Assembly: GCA_028658405.1 (NCBI GenBank)
Contig: JAKOGY010000023.1
Location: 1-34,530, forward strand
Source of the DNA: Dolichospermum sp. ST_sed8
GTDB taxonomy: Bacteria > Cyanobacteriota > Cyanobacteriia > Cyanobacteriales > Nostocaceae
Length of the DNA: 34,530 bases
Direction of reading: 5' to 3'
Shown here: piece after piece, positions 17,283 to 24,675 of the stretch
How the letters are laid out: every line of letters starts with the position of its first letter
Position numbering within the stretch: the first letter of the stretch is position 1
The notes under the pieces: generated by a model
Database searches by the model: none
What the model was told of the DNA's origin: nothing
What the model saw: only the letters and a program-made list of their open reading frames with translations
Program-made: the position numbers and the translations under genes

Positions 17283-17312
17283 TTGGTTCTTAAAGAACAC
17301 AGGCTATATAAT
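17283..17312 (+). promoter_or_regulatory. Promoter with embedded dyad for the toxin-antitoxin operon
   Basis: TTGGTT (17283-17288) and TATAAT (17307-17312) are separated by 18 bp. Between and partly overlapping the -35 lies the perfect dyad GTTCTT-a-AAGAAC (17286-17298), a natural operator for autorepression by the VapB/VapBC product. The whole segment is conserved in the duplicate at about 18891-18925. Confidence 0.55.
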
Positions 17313-17348
17313 TAGTGTATCTGTCAATTCTCTACATTTATTTGCTCT

Positions 17349-17612
17349 ATGGATTTCTTAAACATCCGCACCAAAGTAATCACAGAAATTAATCTCATTT
17401 CCGAAGATAAATTAGAAGAATTATATAATTTTATTCATTATTGGCGATTGAATGGAGAATCATCTCCAGGTTCACTAGAACAAACTATGCAGTTTGCTGG
17501 CTGTTGGAATGATATGTCAGATGAAACATTTGCTAATTTCAGTGAAGAAATCAACATCCGTCGTCAACAGGCATTTTTTGAAAGGAGAAGTGATGAAACC
17601 AGCTTTGATTGA
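17349..17612 (+). CDS. VapB-like antitoxin
   Basis: An 87-residue acidic protein directly upstream of, and overlapping by 20 bp, a PIN-domain toxin. The N-terminal half is predicted helical (EDKLEELYNFIHYWRL). The C-terminal half (FAGCWNDMSDETFANFSEEI) is the kind of extended acidic tail that wraps around a VapC. The assignment rests mainly on gene order and overlap, since the sequence motif is only loosely DUF2281-like. The dyad in the promoter is its likely operator. A 24-bp copy of its 5' end persists at 18955-18978 in the duplicate. Confidence 0.7.
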   Translation: MDFLNIRTKVITEINLISEDKLEELYNFIHYWRLNGESSPGSLEQTMQFAGCWNDMSDETFANFSEEINIRRQQAFFERRSDETSFD

Positions 17613-17997
17613 TACCAATATTTTATCATTTTTTTTCCGCAATCATAGCTTAGTTGTTGAGCAGTTTGAGGCATATTTAAGAGTTTATAGTAAAATTAAC
17701 ATTAGCATCATTACTTATTATGAAATTCTCAGTGGCTTAAAGCATCGTGATGCACAAAAACAACTGAAGTCTTTCTTGAAATTCGTCTCATATCATACAA
17801 TTTTACCTCTAAATACAAACTCTACAACAATTGCTGCTGATATTTACGCCAATTTACGAAATAAAGGAACACCAGTTGATGATATTGATATTCTTATAGC
17901 TGGAATTGCTATAGCTAACGATTTGATTATTGTTACTAATAATGTGAAACATTTTGAGAAAATTGAAGGTTTGCAAATTGAAGATTGGAGTCAGTAG
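17593..17997 (+). CDS. VapC-type PIN-domain ribonuclease toxin
   Basis: A 134-residue PIN endoribonuclease expected to cleave RNA when freed from its antitoxin. Conserved acidic residues are Asp7 (ALIDTNIL), Glu44 (TYYEILSG) and Asp99 (DDIDILIAG), followed by the VTNNVKHF motif. The start is the ATG at 17593, which has a strong AAAGGAG six bases upstream; the longer frame from 17494 would run through the antitoxin gene. The 20-bp overlap with the antitoxin indicates translational coupling. The length is normal for the family. Confidence 0.88.
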   Translation: MKPALIDTNILSFFFRNHSLVVEQFEAYLRVYSKINISIITYYEILSGLKHRDAQKQLKSFLKFVSYHTILPLNTNSTTIAADIYANLRNKGTPVDDIDILIAGIAIANDLIIVTNNVKHFEKIEGLQIEDWSQ

Positions 17998-18139
17998 TTA
18001 GTGAATGCAAAGCGAATTTACCAATCAGCACTTGCTCAATCGCCATAGTAGAATGAGAGAATCCCCAGCGGTGGAAGCCTTCGATAAGTGCTTAGATACC
18101 CAATGTTCAGGAGATTAAAAAAGGAGGTAATTAATCATC

Positions 18140-18241
18140 ATGGAAACATCAATCAGCATTAATCCAGCTTATGAAGAAATAATCAACTTTCTCGCTGCTG
18201 GCATAACACTTTGTCTTCGATGGTACATTACTGTATTCTAG
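18140..18241 (+). pseudogene. Truncated small antitoxin-like gene
   Basis: A 33-residue ORF with an unusually strong ribosome binding site (AAGGAGGT, 11 bases before the ATG). The first 21 residues (METSISINPAYEEIINFLAA plus G) resemble the start of a cyanobacterial antitoxin-like family I recall from toxin-antitoxin loci. The rest (ITLCLRWYITVF) looks like out-of-frame or foreign sequence. I read it as a gene cut by deletion. Confidence 0.5.
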
Positions 18242-18268
18242 TGAGTCAGAATTTAGGAGAAAACAAAT

Positions 18269-18553
18269 ATGTCAACCCATAACTTATCAACTACAATCGA
18301 ACTTAGTGTCCAGATTCCTGATATTTCTGAATCGAGCCGCAAAGAAGCAGAATATAAAGCCAAAGAAGCCTACATTATAACTTTACTTAGATACGGAGAG
18401 ATTAGTAGTGGACTAGCCGCCAGATTGTTAGGAATTTCTCGTCTAGAAGTGATAGATTTAATGGCAGTTTATGGAATATCTGTTTTTTCACCCCAAAGCA
18501 AGGAAGAATTAGAACAAGAAGTTGCTGAAACCCTAGCTATGCTGGAGAAGTAA
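18269..18553 (+). CDS. UPF0175-family antitoxin-like protein
   Basis: A 94-residue protein of the UPF0175 family: an N-terminal strand region, then a helical DNA-binding part (EAYIITLLRYGEISSGLAAR, LLGISRLEVIDLMAVYGI). AGGAG precedes the ATG by about eight bases. Members usually precede a DUF3368 PIN-domain toxin. Here the toxin begins six bases downstream but is severed after nine codons (18559), so this appears to be an orphan antitoxin. Confidence 0.8.
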   Translation: MSTHNLSTTIELSVQIPDISESSRKEAEYKAKEAYIITLLRYGEISSGLAARLLGISRLEVIDLMAVYGISVFSPQSKEELEQEVAETLAMLEK

Positions 18554-18558
18554 CAAAA

Positions 18559-18589
18559 GTGATTGTTGTTTCTAACACCACCCCCTTTA
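18559..18589 (+). pseudogene. First codons of a DUF3368-type PIN toxin
   Basis: GTG followed by codons for IVVSNTTP, the hallmark start of DUF3368 PIN-domain proteins, placed right after the UPF0175 gene. At about 18586-18590 the sequence switches to the internal part of the cruG-like gene. The fused frame runs 34 codons to TAG at 18661, so no PIN domain remains. Confidence 0.7.
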
Positions 18590-18812
18590 GGTACTCCCGA
18601 TTTGGTGAAAACCTCACAGTTAAAAGATCCGCGTTTTCGAGTTTCGTTTTGCTTTATTATTAGCGATCGCTCCCTCTTATGATCGTAAAGATGCTACAGG
18701 TGGCTGGTTATTCTGGCTTTCCCCTTTAGCTGACCCTTTAGCGGTGCTACGCATTTTTTTATCTGCATTTCATACTCCCAAAGAATGGCGCGGCAGGAAA
18801 TACGGTGATTAA
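18590..18812 (+). pseudogene. Internally deleted second copy of cruG-like gene
   Basis: 18590-18642 matches 16295-16347, and 18641-18812 matches 17035-17206 of the intact gene, joined at a TTCG microhomology. About 690 bp are missing. The stop codon is retained. Point differences (for example ATGCTACAGGTGGC versus ATGCCAACGGTGGT) show some age. Confidence 0.9.
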
Positions 18813-19000
18813 TGCTATTTAGGGTGTTGACCGATGGTATCGATCTTTATCTTGTTGGGGAGAGCGATCGCAATCATTAGAAAATATCTTGGTTCTTAAA
18901 GAACACAGGCTATATAATTAGTGTATCTGTTAATTCTCTACATTTATTTGCTCTATGGATTTATTAAACATCCGCACCTATTTTATCATTAGTTGAGGAG
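18813..19000 (+). repeat. Duplicated cruG downstream region and TA promoter relic
   Basis: Copy of 17207-17372, including the HIP1 site, the TTGGTT/TATAAT promoter with its dyad and the first 24 bp of the antitoxin gene. The sequence then jumps, at an ACC microhomology, to TATTTTATCATT from the toxin gene and ends in AGTTGAGGAG. This shows that the whole cruG-vapBC block was once duplicated. Confidence 0.8.
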
Positions 19001-19011
19001 ATTAACTATAA

Positions 19012-19118
19012 TATAGCGGTTATCGCTCTTGATGCAATACAATCAAGGGCGCACACCCTGCGCCCCTACAGAGTTTGCGATTAGCTGACTGTATCTCACT
19101 CAAGTGCATACCGCTATA
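19012..19118. repeat. MITE-like element with TATAGCGG termini
   Basis: TATAGCGG at the left and CCGCTATA at the right, 107 bp, with a GGGCGCACACCCTGCGCCC foldback inside. A related end (CATACCGCTATA) is near 20956-20967. Confidence 0.6.
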
Positions 19119-19164
19119 ACAATTAAGTGACGTTATACTATATATAGTTCTAACTTAAAATAAA

Positions 19165-19485
19165 ATGAGCGATTCCTACGGAGCGCTTCGCTATCGCCCA
19201 GTTCAGATCACACTCCATAAGCGCGTTCAATCTGCTTTGGATGCACTTTCTCCTCAAGAAAAACAAACTGTATCTCAAACTTTGATGAATTTAGCTAATT
19301 TTGGGATAGAAACAGCAATATCGGATAATATCATTAAAAAGCTGAAGATAGATGAACCACTCTATTTATTGCTAATTAATCCCAACTTGAGAGCAATTTT
19401 AAATATGGACAATCCCGATGAAATTAAAGTTTTAGATTTGATGACTCACGATAGGTTAGAAATTTTTGCAGCGGCAAATAGCTAA
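19165..19485 (+). CDS. Small RelE/ParE-like protein with repeat-derived N-terminus
   Basis: A 106-residue ORF. Residues about 12-104 resemble small toxin-fold proteins: helices VQSALDALSPQEKQTVSQTL, then strands LYLLLINPNLRAILNMD and EIKVLDLMTHDRLEIFA. The first 11 residues are encoded by a dispersed 29-bp repeat (19169-19197), and no ribosome binding site precedes the ATG. The native start may have been overwritten, so expression is uncertain. It lies among other toxin-antitoxin relics. The RelE-superfamily assignment is tentative. Confidence 0.5.
   Translation: MSDSYGALRYRPVQITLHKRVQSALDALSPQEKQTVSQTLMNLANFGIETAISDNIIKKLKIDEPLYLLLINPNLRAILNMDNPDEIKVLDLMTHDRLEIFAAANS
19169..19197. repeat. 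Short interspersed repeat GCGATTCCTACGGAGCGCTT...
   Basis: A 29-bp repeat ending TCGCTATCGC. It recurs at 20621-20647 inside the NB-ARC reading frame. Here it supplies the first codons of the ORF starting at 19165. Confidence 0.8.
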
Positions 19486-19500
19486 CTTTAAGTATAACCC

Positions 19501-19713
19501 ATGAAAGATTTTATTAAACTTGATTTTAATCCCCGGATTGCTAGAAGTCAACTGAGAGAACTCCGCTACCTATTAGACAAAAATAAATCTTTATCTGAAA
19601 ACGATGATATTATGCCCTTTTTCAGAGATAATCATCAGTTATTGGTTCTTATCATCCCAAGATTAATAGATTTAATCGTCTGGCATTTGAGGTCACGTAA
19701 ATATCGTCAGTAG
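19501..19713 (+). pseudogene. Likely Shedu (DUF4263)-type N-terminal fragment
   Basis: The 70-residue ORF begins MKDFIKLDFNPRIARSQL and contains DDIMPFFRDNHQLLVLI, which resembles the N-terminal region of DUF4263/Shedu nucleases as I remember it. After about residue 53 the continuation is better in the next frame (PKINRFNRLAFEVT, then stop at 19698), so there is a frameshift followed by truncation. The nuclease domain is absent. The family call is from memory of sequence style and should be treated as tentative. Confidence 0.45.
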
Positions 19714-20726
19714 TCTCCGTTTTCTATGGACGCACCGCAGAACTGGCAACATTGAACCAATGGATTCAGGTTAATCGCTGTCAATTAATCATGGTCTTAG
19801 GTATGGGTGGTATGGGCAAAACCAGCCTCATAGCCAAGTTAATGGCAGGTTTTACCAACAGCACAGACTCGTCATCATCAGAATTTAAGTATGTCATTTG
19901 GCGATCGCTTCATCATGCTCCCACTGTCCAAGAAACCTTAACTGATCTAATTCACATCCTCTCACACCAGCAAGCTGTTGATTTACCAAAATCGCCAAAT
20001 CAATTAATATCAAAGTTAATGCAGTATCTCCATCAAACTCGTTGCTTACTGGTTCTGGATAATCTAGAATCCATTCTGCAATGGGAAGAACGAGGGGGAT
20101 CTTATCGAGAAGGGTTTGAAAGCTATGGACAACTGATTAGAACAATTGGGGAGTCTACCCACAAAAGTTGTTTAATTATCATCAGTCGAGAACCACCCAT
20201 CGCATTTAGTCTACTAGAGAAAAAAGCCAATTCGATTAAATCACTGATCCTGAAAGGGCTGCTTCCTGAAGACGGACTCAAGATTTTACAATCAGAAGGC
20301 ATTGACAAAACTCAAGCAGAATGGCAAACATTACATAATCACTATGGCGGAAATCCCCTCATGCTGAAAATTGTCGCCACCACTATTCATTTTCTATTTT
20401 CTAGTAAAATTGATATTTTTTTAGCCCACGGTGTCACCGTCTTTGGCGATATTTACGATTTATTAGATCAACAATTTCAACGCTTATCAGATTTAGATAA
20501 AACCGTGATCTATTCCTTAGCAATTCACCGCAAACCCATATTAATGCCAGAATTACTAAACGAGATTATCCCCCCTGTCACTTCCCAGAAACTATTGGGA
20601 ATACTAGAGAGTTTGAAATTGCGATTCCTACGGAGCGCTTCGCTATCTTTGATTGAATTCAATGGAAACGGATTCACAATGCAAAACGATGTGATGGAAT
20701 ATGTTACTAAGAGACTTCCAATTTAA
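19701..20726 (+). pseudogene. NB-ARC (STAND) ATPase fragment, truncated at both ends
   Basis: Open frame from after the stop at 19698. It enters directly at SVVSVFYGRTAELATLNQW, the lead-in to the NB-ARC domain in cyanobacterial NB-ARC/WD40 proteins. It contains Walker A GMGGMGKTS, Walker B CLLVLDNLESIL, sensor IIISREPP and GNPLMLKIVA. It has no N-terminal effector or helix-turn-helix module and no C-terminal WD40 or TPR repeats. It ends soon after NDVMEYVTKRLPI, just before a palindromic repeat at 20748. The only possible start, TTG 19752, lacks a ribosome binding site and lies inside the conserved lead-in. A 27-bp repeat is inserted in frame near the end. Confidence 0.75.
20621..20647. repeat. 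In-frame short interspersed repeat
   Basis: Same repeat as 19169-19195. It is translated here as LRFLRSASLS within the NB-ARC fragment without breaking the frame. Confidence 0.8.
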
Positions 20727-20747
20727 AAAATATCCCAAAATTTCTTG

Positions 20748-20795
20748 TAGTGCGGGCATCTTGCCCGCTAATAATACAAGGACGGGCAAGATACC
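20748..20795. repeat. Palindromic GCGGGCATCTTGCCCGC repeat
   Basis: Hairpin GCGGGCA-tct-TGCCCGC followed by GGACGGGCAAGATACC. Same family as 5873-5920. It lies just after the truncated NB-ARC frame. Confidence 0.65.
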
Positions 20796-21010
20796 ATTGG
20801 ATCATTTTTTTTGTGGAGTTCTCTAATCAATTTGGATAACAGGGAACAAAACAAGATTATAGAGATTTCTATTTTTAACAAAACGTATAATTGAATAGCG
20901 CGAGAGAAAATATGGAACTTAATTAATTAGTCGCACTTCGGCATACTCATTGACCACATACCGCTATATGATGCGATTAATTACAATTTCATCTCACATA
21001 AATTAAGTTT

Positions 21011-22162
21011 ATGACATCCACCATTTCCATTAACGATAGTCAACGTCTAGGACTCGAACCCCTAGATGTTCCCCACCGTCTCTTATTGGGGCCAGGTCCT
21101 TCCAATACTCATCCAGCGGTATTACAGGCGATGAATACTGCACCTGTAGGGCATTTAGATCCGGCTTTTTTAACCCTGATGGATGAGATTCAATCTCTGT
21201 TGCGTTACACATGGCAAACAGAAAACCCCCATACTATCGCCGTCAGTGGCACGGGTACAGCCGCAATGGAAGCCACTTTAGCTAATTCTGTCGAACCGGG
21301 TGAGGTGGTATTAATTTGTGTAGCTGGTTACTTCGGTAATCGCTTGGTAGATATGGCGGGCAGATATGGCGCAGATGTCAGAACTATTACTAAACCCTGG
21401 GGACAAGTTTTCAATTTGGAGGAAATCAGCGCCGCAGTAGCTACCCATAAACCAGCAATTTTAGCTTTGGTTCATGCGGAAACTTCTACGGGCGCTCGTC
21501 AACCCTTGGAGGGTGTAGGGGAATTGTGTCGTCAACATGGAACTTTGTTGTTAGTTGATACTGTTACCAGTTTGGGTGGTGTTCCCATCTTTTTGGATGA
21601 GTGGGGTGTTGATTTGGCTTATAGTTGTAGTCAAAAAGGTTTAGGCTGTTCTCCTGGCGCTTCTCCCTTTACTATGAGTGCGCGGGCAATGGAAAAGTTG
21701 CATAAGCGTCAATCAAAGGTGGCAAACTGGTATTTAGATATGACGTTGTTGGGGAAATATTGGGGGGCTGAACGCACATATCACCACACCGCGCCAATTA
21801 ATTTGTATTATGGTTTAAGGGAAGCTCTGCGTTTACTAGCAGAAGAAGGTTTAGCTAGTTGTTGGCAACGGCATCAAAAAAATGTCGAGTATCTGTGGGA
21901 AGGTTTGGAAGATATCGGTTTAAAAATGCACGTTGAGAAGGAGTACAGACTACCAACTTTAACTACTGTTTGTATTCCTGAAGGAGTAAATGGTAAGTCT
22001 GTGGCTCGGCAGTTGTTAATTGAGCATAATATTGAGATTGGTGGCGGTTTGGGTGAACTTGCTGGTAAGGTTTGGCGTGTGGGTTTGATGGGTTTTAATA
22101 GTCGTCCTGAAAGCGTGGATAAGTTTATAGCTGCACTAGGAACAATGATCTCGAATAATTAG
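21011..22162 (+). CDS. Alanine/serine-glyoxylate aminotransferase family, class V
   Basis: A 383-residue PLP enzyme that transfers an amino group from alanine or serine to glyoxylate, giving glycine, the photorespiratory route in cyanobacteria. The N-terminal LLLGPGPSNTHPAVLQAM is diagnostic of the family. HAETSTGARQP and LLVDTVTSLGG (Asp183 stacks on the pyridine nitrogen) precede the Schiff-base Lys209 in SCSQKGLGCSPG. The length is normal. It is flanked by repeat-rich spacers and appears monocistronic. Exact amino-donor preference cannot be read from the sequence. Confidence 0.93.
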   Translation: MTSTISINDSQRLGLEPLDVPHRLLLGPGPSNTHPAVLQAMNTAPVGHLDPAFLTLMDEIQSLLRYTWQTENPHTIAVSGTGTAAMEATLANSVEPGEVVLICVAGYFGNRLVDMAGRYGADVRTITKPWGQVFNLEEISAAVATHKPAILALVHAETSTGARQPLEGVGELCRQHGTLLLVDTVTSLGGVPIFLDEWGVDLAYSCSQKGLGCSPGASPFTMSARAMEKLHKRQSKVANWYLDMTLLGKYWGAERTYHHTAPINLYYGLREALRLLAEEGLASCWQRHQKNVEYLWEGLEDIGLKMHVEKEYRLPTLTTVCIPEGVNGKSVARQLLIEHNIEIGGGLGELAGKVWRVGLMGFNSRPESVDKFIAALGTMISNN

Positions 22163-22200
22163 TTTGTTTGTCAGCTAATATTTGATGTTTGAAATATACG

Positions 22201-22299
22201 TAGCATTGCCCACCAAAACCCTTATCCGCTGAGTAATGCCCACCAAAACCCTTATCCGGTGGGCAAAACCCTTATCCGGTGGGCAATGCCCACCCTACA
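22201..22299. repeat. Tandem/palindromic GGTGGGCAATGCCCACC repeat field
   Basis: CAAAACCCTTATCCG occurs at about 22213, 22243 and 22264, interleaved with GTGGGC/GCCCAC arms. It ends in CAATGCCCACCCTAC. The same palindrome hosts the MITE at 27851-28095. Confidence 0.75.
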
Positions 22300-22445
22300 C
22301 TACTTAAAATTTTTCAAATATCATTTATGATTCCTATAGAAGTCGCAACTAATTGACGAGAATTTATACTTCTTGTATTGAGTTGAAATCGGAAAATTTG
22401 AAAAATTGTCTCAATTTTCAGTAGAAATTAAAGGGGGTATTTGTG

Positions 22446-22634
22446 ATGAAAGAATACATGACCGCTTTAGAAGGGTTAGTCGAGCAATTAACATTAGCTG
22501 CAATTTTAGAAATGCTAGAGCGGATATGCCACAAAAAAGCGGAAAATCTGAGAACTCACTGGAATGATGAGGAAACCGCAAAACTGTGGGATAAAGCAGC
22601 TAGACAGATAGAAAAGATCAACGTTGATATTTAA
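22446..22634 (+). CDS. Small helical protein of unknown function
   Basis: A 62-residue, probably all-helical charged protein (MKEYMTALEGLVEQLTLAAI ... DKAARQIEKINVDI) without signal peptide or membrane segment. GTG and ATG starts are adjacent at 22443/22446; I prefer the ATG, with AAAGGGGG about nine bases upstream. I do not recognise a function. It stands alone. Confidence 0.6.
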   Translation: MKEYMTALEGLVEQLTLAAILEMLERICHKKAENLRTHWNDEETAKLWDKAARQIEKINVDI

Positions 22635-22712
22635 ATGCTACGAAAACATTATTTGTAATTGATGGTTATTTTCAGTCAATGGAAATAACCAAATTTGGAT
22701 TTTGCAAATAGT

Positions 22713-22823
22713 CTATTGACCTAAAAAACCAGCTAGTAATAGTGGTAATAGGATCAAAGCAGACCCGATTAAAACCAGAGTAGCCGGATCAATTTTAATG
22801 TGGTTCTTTTGTGGATTACGCAT
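22713..22823 (-). CDS. 36-residue single-helix membrane ORF
   Basis: Reading MRNPQKNHIKIDPATLVLIG then SALILLPLLLAGFLGQ: a basic cytoplasmic start followed by one strongly hydrophobic helix. It starts with ATG and has a normal stop, but only a weak GGAA-type ribosome binding site. It is the size of accessory subunits of membrane complexes, but I cannot match it to a known photosystem, cytochrome b6f or NDH subunit. Confidence 0.45.
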   Translation of the reverse strand: MRNPQKNHIKIDPATLVLIGSALILLPLLLAGFLGQ

Positions 22824-22901
22824 TTGGCAAAGTTCCGATAAATGGTTATTTTAACACAAGCTTAATTAAATTTACTTGCCAATACCAAATACTTGAATAT
22901 T

Positions 22902-22921
22902 AACCCACAAAGGTGGGTTTT
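22902..22921 (+). terminator. Hairpin terminator before the pseudouridine synthase gene
   Basis: AACCCAC-aaag-GTGGGTT with a short TTTTG tail on the plus strand. Confidence 0.5.
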
Positions 22922-22961
22922 GTCTGTGTAGCTGCGACTTCCACTCACCTATATATATTTT

Positions 22962-24578
22962 ATGATTCTTCATCCACTTTCAGACTTTATCAACTCTAAT
23001 TTTATCATTTCTGATGCACATCCTAACTATTACTATGAAGGAAAATGTCCCCAAACTGGCGAAATACTAAGATTACCCCGCACCCCTTTAACCAAAGCTA
23101 TAGCTAATAGTTTAATGCAACAACTTGAGCAAAATCACCTTTATTCCTATGAAGGAAAAATGTATGGTATTTTGTTAGTTGAATTACCCAATGGTGAACA
23201 AAAAGTTATTAAAGCATTTTCTGGTTTATTAAATGGTAATAGTGTAGTTACGGGTTGGGTTTTACCAATTCCTGGTAGAGAAGAAGTAGCTTTATTAGAA
23301 ACTCAGACATTAGCAAAGTTAGCAGCCATTAAACAAGAAATTATTACCCTTGGGCAACTTCCAGAACGAGAAGAATATAAAACTCTGTCCGCTGAATATA
23401 CCCAAGAGTTACAAGCTATCAGTTTACACCATAATCATAGCAAACTGCAACGACAGGAACAACGCCAAAAATTTTGTCAAACTCTCACAGATGAATCTCT
23501 AAAAATTGCTCTAGAAAAACTGGAAACAGAAAGCCGTCAGCAGGGAATTGACCGCCGAAATCTTAAACGTCGTCAAAATGAAATTTTACAGCCTTTACAG
23601 CAAATCATAGCGGACGCAGATAGAAAAATTACGGAACTAAAACAACAGCGTAAACAACTATCTCGACAATTACAAACAGAAATGCACGCCGCTTATAGCC
23701 TAACTAATTTTCAGGGACAATCTTTATCTTTACAGCAATTATTACCAAGAGGAACACCAACTGGCACAGGAGAATGTTGCGCTCCTAAGTTATTACATTA
23801 TGCAGCTACTAATCAACTAAAACCTTTAGCAATGGCTGAATTTTGGTGGGGTAATTCTCCGAGCGATGATAAAAGACAGGGGGAATTTTACGGTGCTTGT
23901 TTAGAAAGATGTCAGCCATTAATGGGATTTTTATTATCAGGATTAAAGCCAAATAAAGTAGAAATAATTTATGAAGATGAATGGTTAATTGCTGTAAATA
24001 AATCATCAGGATTATTGTCTGTTCCTGGGCGTTATTCTCATAATCAAGATAGTGTAATTAGTCGTTTACGTTCTCTATATCATCAAGAAATCATCGCGGT
24101 ACATCGTTTAGATCAAGATACTTCTGGAATTCTCTTAATAGCTAAAGATATAGTTACTTATTCTCGATTAAGTCAACAATTTCAGCAAAGACAAGTTCAT
24201 AAAATTTATGAAGCTTTGCTTGCAGGTTCTCTAAATATTCAAGAAGGTGAAATTAATTTACCTTTGTGGGGAAACCCTGACAATCGCCCTTATCAAGAAG
24301 TGGATTTAGAACGGGGTAAACCTAGTTTAACTCGCTTCTGCGTTATAGATAAGGAAGGAGATGATACTCGTGTGGAATTTATACCCCTAACAGGACGGAC
24401 TCATCAATTACGGGTTCATGCTGCGGATAAAAGAGGACTGGGAAAGGCCATTTTGGGGGATAAACTCTATGGTAATCATCATGATATTAGTAGACTATAT
24501 CTACACGCAAGGGAATTGAGGTTTCAGCATCCCCATGTAGAAAAAATCTTGCACTTACAGGTAAAAACCCCGTTTTAA
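22962..24578 (+). CDS. RluA-family pseudouridine synthase with long N-terminal extension
   Basis: A 538-residue protein. The C-terminal half (about 325-538) is an RluA-type synthase that isomerises uridine in rRNA or tRNA: IIYEDEWLIAVNKSSGLLSV, the catalytic motif HRLDQDTSGILLIAKD at about 380-395 (Asp in HRLD), and LTGRTHQLRVH. The N-terminal 320 residues include a beta region that repeats a YYYEGK/YSYEGK motif, and a coiled coil at about 130-250 (QQGIDRRNLKRRQNEIL). Standard RluA proteins are about 220-330 residues, so the extension is sizeable; long forms are usual in cyanobacteria as I recall. The exact RNA target is unknown. Confidence 0.9.
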   Translation: MILHPLSDFINSNFIISDAHPNYYYEGKCPQTGEILRLPRTPLTKAIANSLMQQLEQNHLYSYEGKMYGILLVELPNGEQKVIKAFSGLLNGNSVVTGWVLPIPGREEVALLETQTLAKLAAIKQEIITLGQLPEREEYKTLSAEYTQELQAISLHHNHSKLQRQEQRQKFCQTLTDESLKIALEKLETESRQQGIDRRNLKRRQNEILQPLQQIIADADRKITELKQQRKQLSRQLQTEMHAAYSLTNFQGQSLSLQQLLPRGTPTGTGECCAPKLLHYAATNQLKPLAMAEFWWGNSPSDDKRQGEFYGACLERCQPLMGFLLSGLKPNKVEIIYEDEWLIAVNKSSGLLSVPGRYSHNQDSVISRLRSLYHQEIIAVHRLDQDTSGILLIAKDIVTYSRLSQQFQQRQVHKIYEALLAGSLNIQEGEINLPLWGNPDNRPYQEVDLERGKPSLTRFCVIDKEGDDTRVEFIPLTGRTHQLRVHAADKRGLGKAILGDKLYGNHHDISRLYLHARELRFQHPHVEKILHLQVKTPF

Positions 24579-24606
24579 TTTAGGACATTTAATTTGTAAA
24601 GATATA

Positions 24607-24636
24607 TTGACAAATACTTGAGAACTAATTTATTAT
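24607..24636 (+). promoter_or_regulatory. Sigma70-type promoter of the TetR-dev operon
   Basis: TTGACA (24607-24612) and TATTAT (24631-24636) with 18-bp spacing, 40 bp upstream of the TetR start codon. An AT-rich imperfect dyad centred on AACGTT (about 24648-24653) lies downstream of the -10 and could be the repressor site; this last point is weak. Confidence 0.55.
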
Positions 24637-24675
24637 TTAATATAACAAACGTTCAATATAAAACCGAGGCATACT

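Noticed and set aside
18010-18120. Possible IS605/TnpB end with AGAATCCCCAGCGGTGGAAG
   Set aside because: The stretch resembles the hairpin-rich end of a TnpB element, but the stem is poor and no TnpB coding sequence precedes it; not enough to call.
24640-24665. TetR operator around AACGTT
   Set aside because: The dyad is imperfect beyond six bases; kept only as a remark on the promoter entry.
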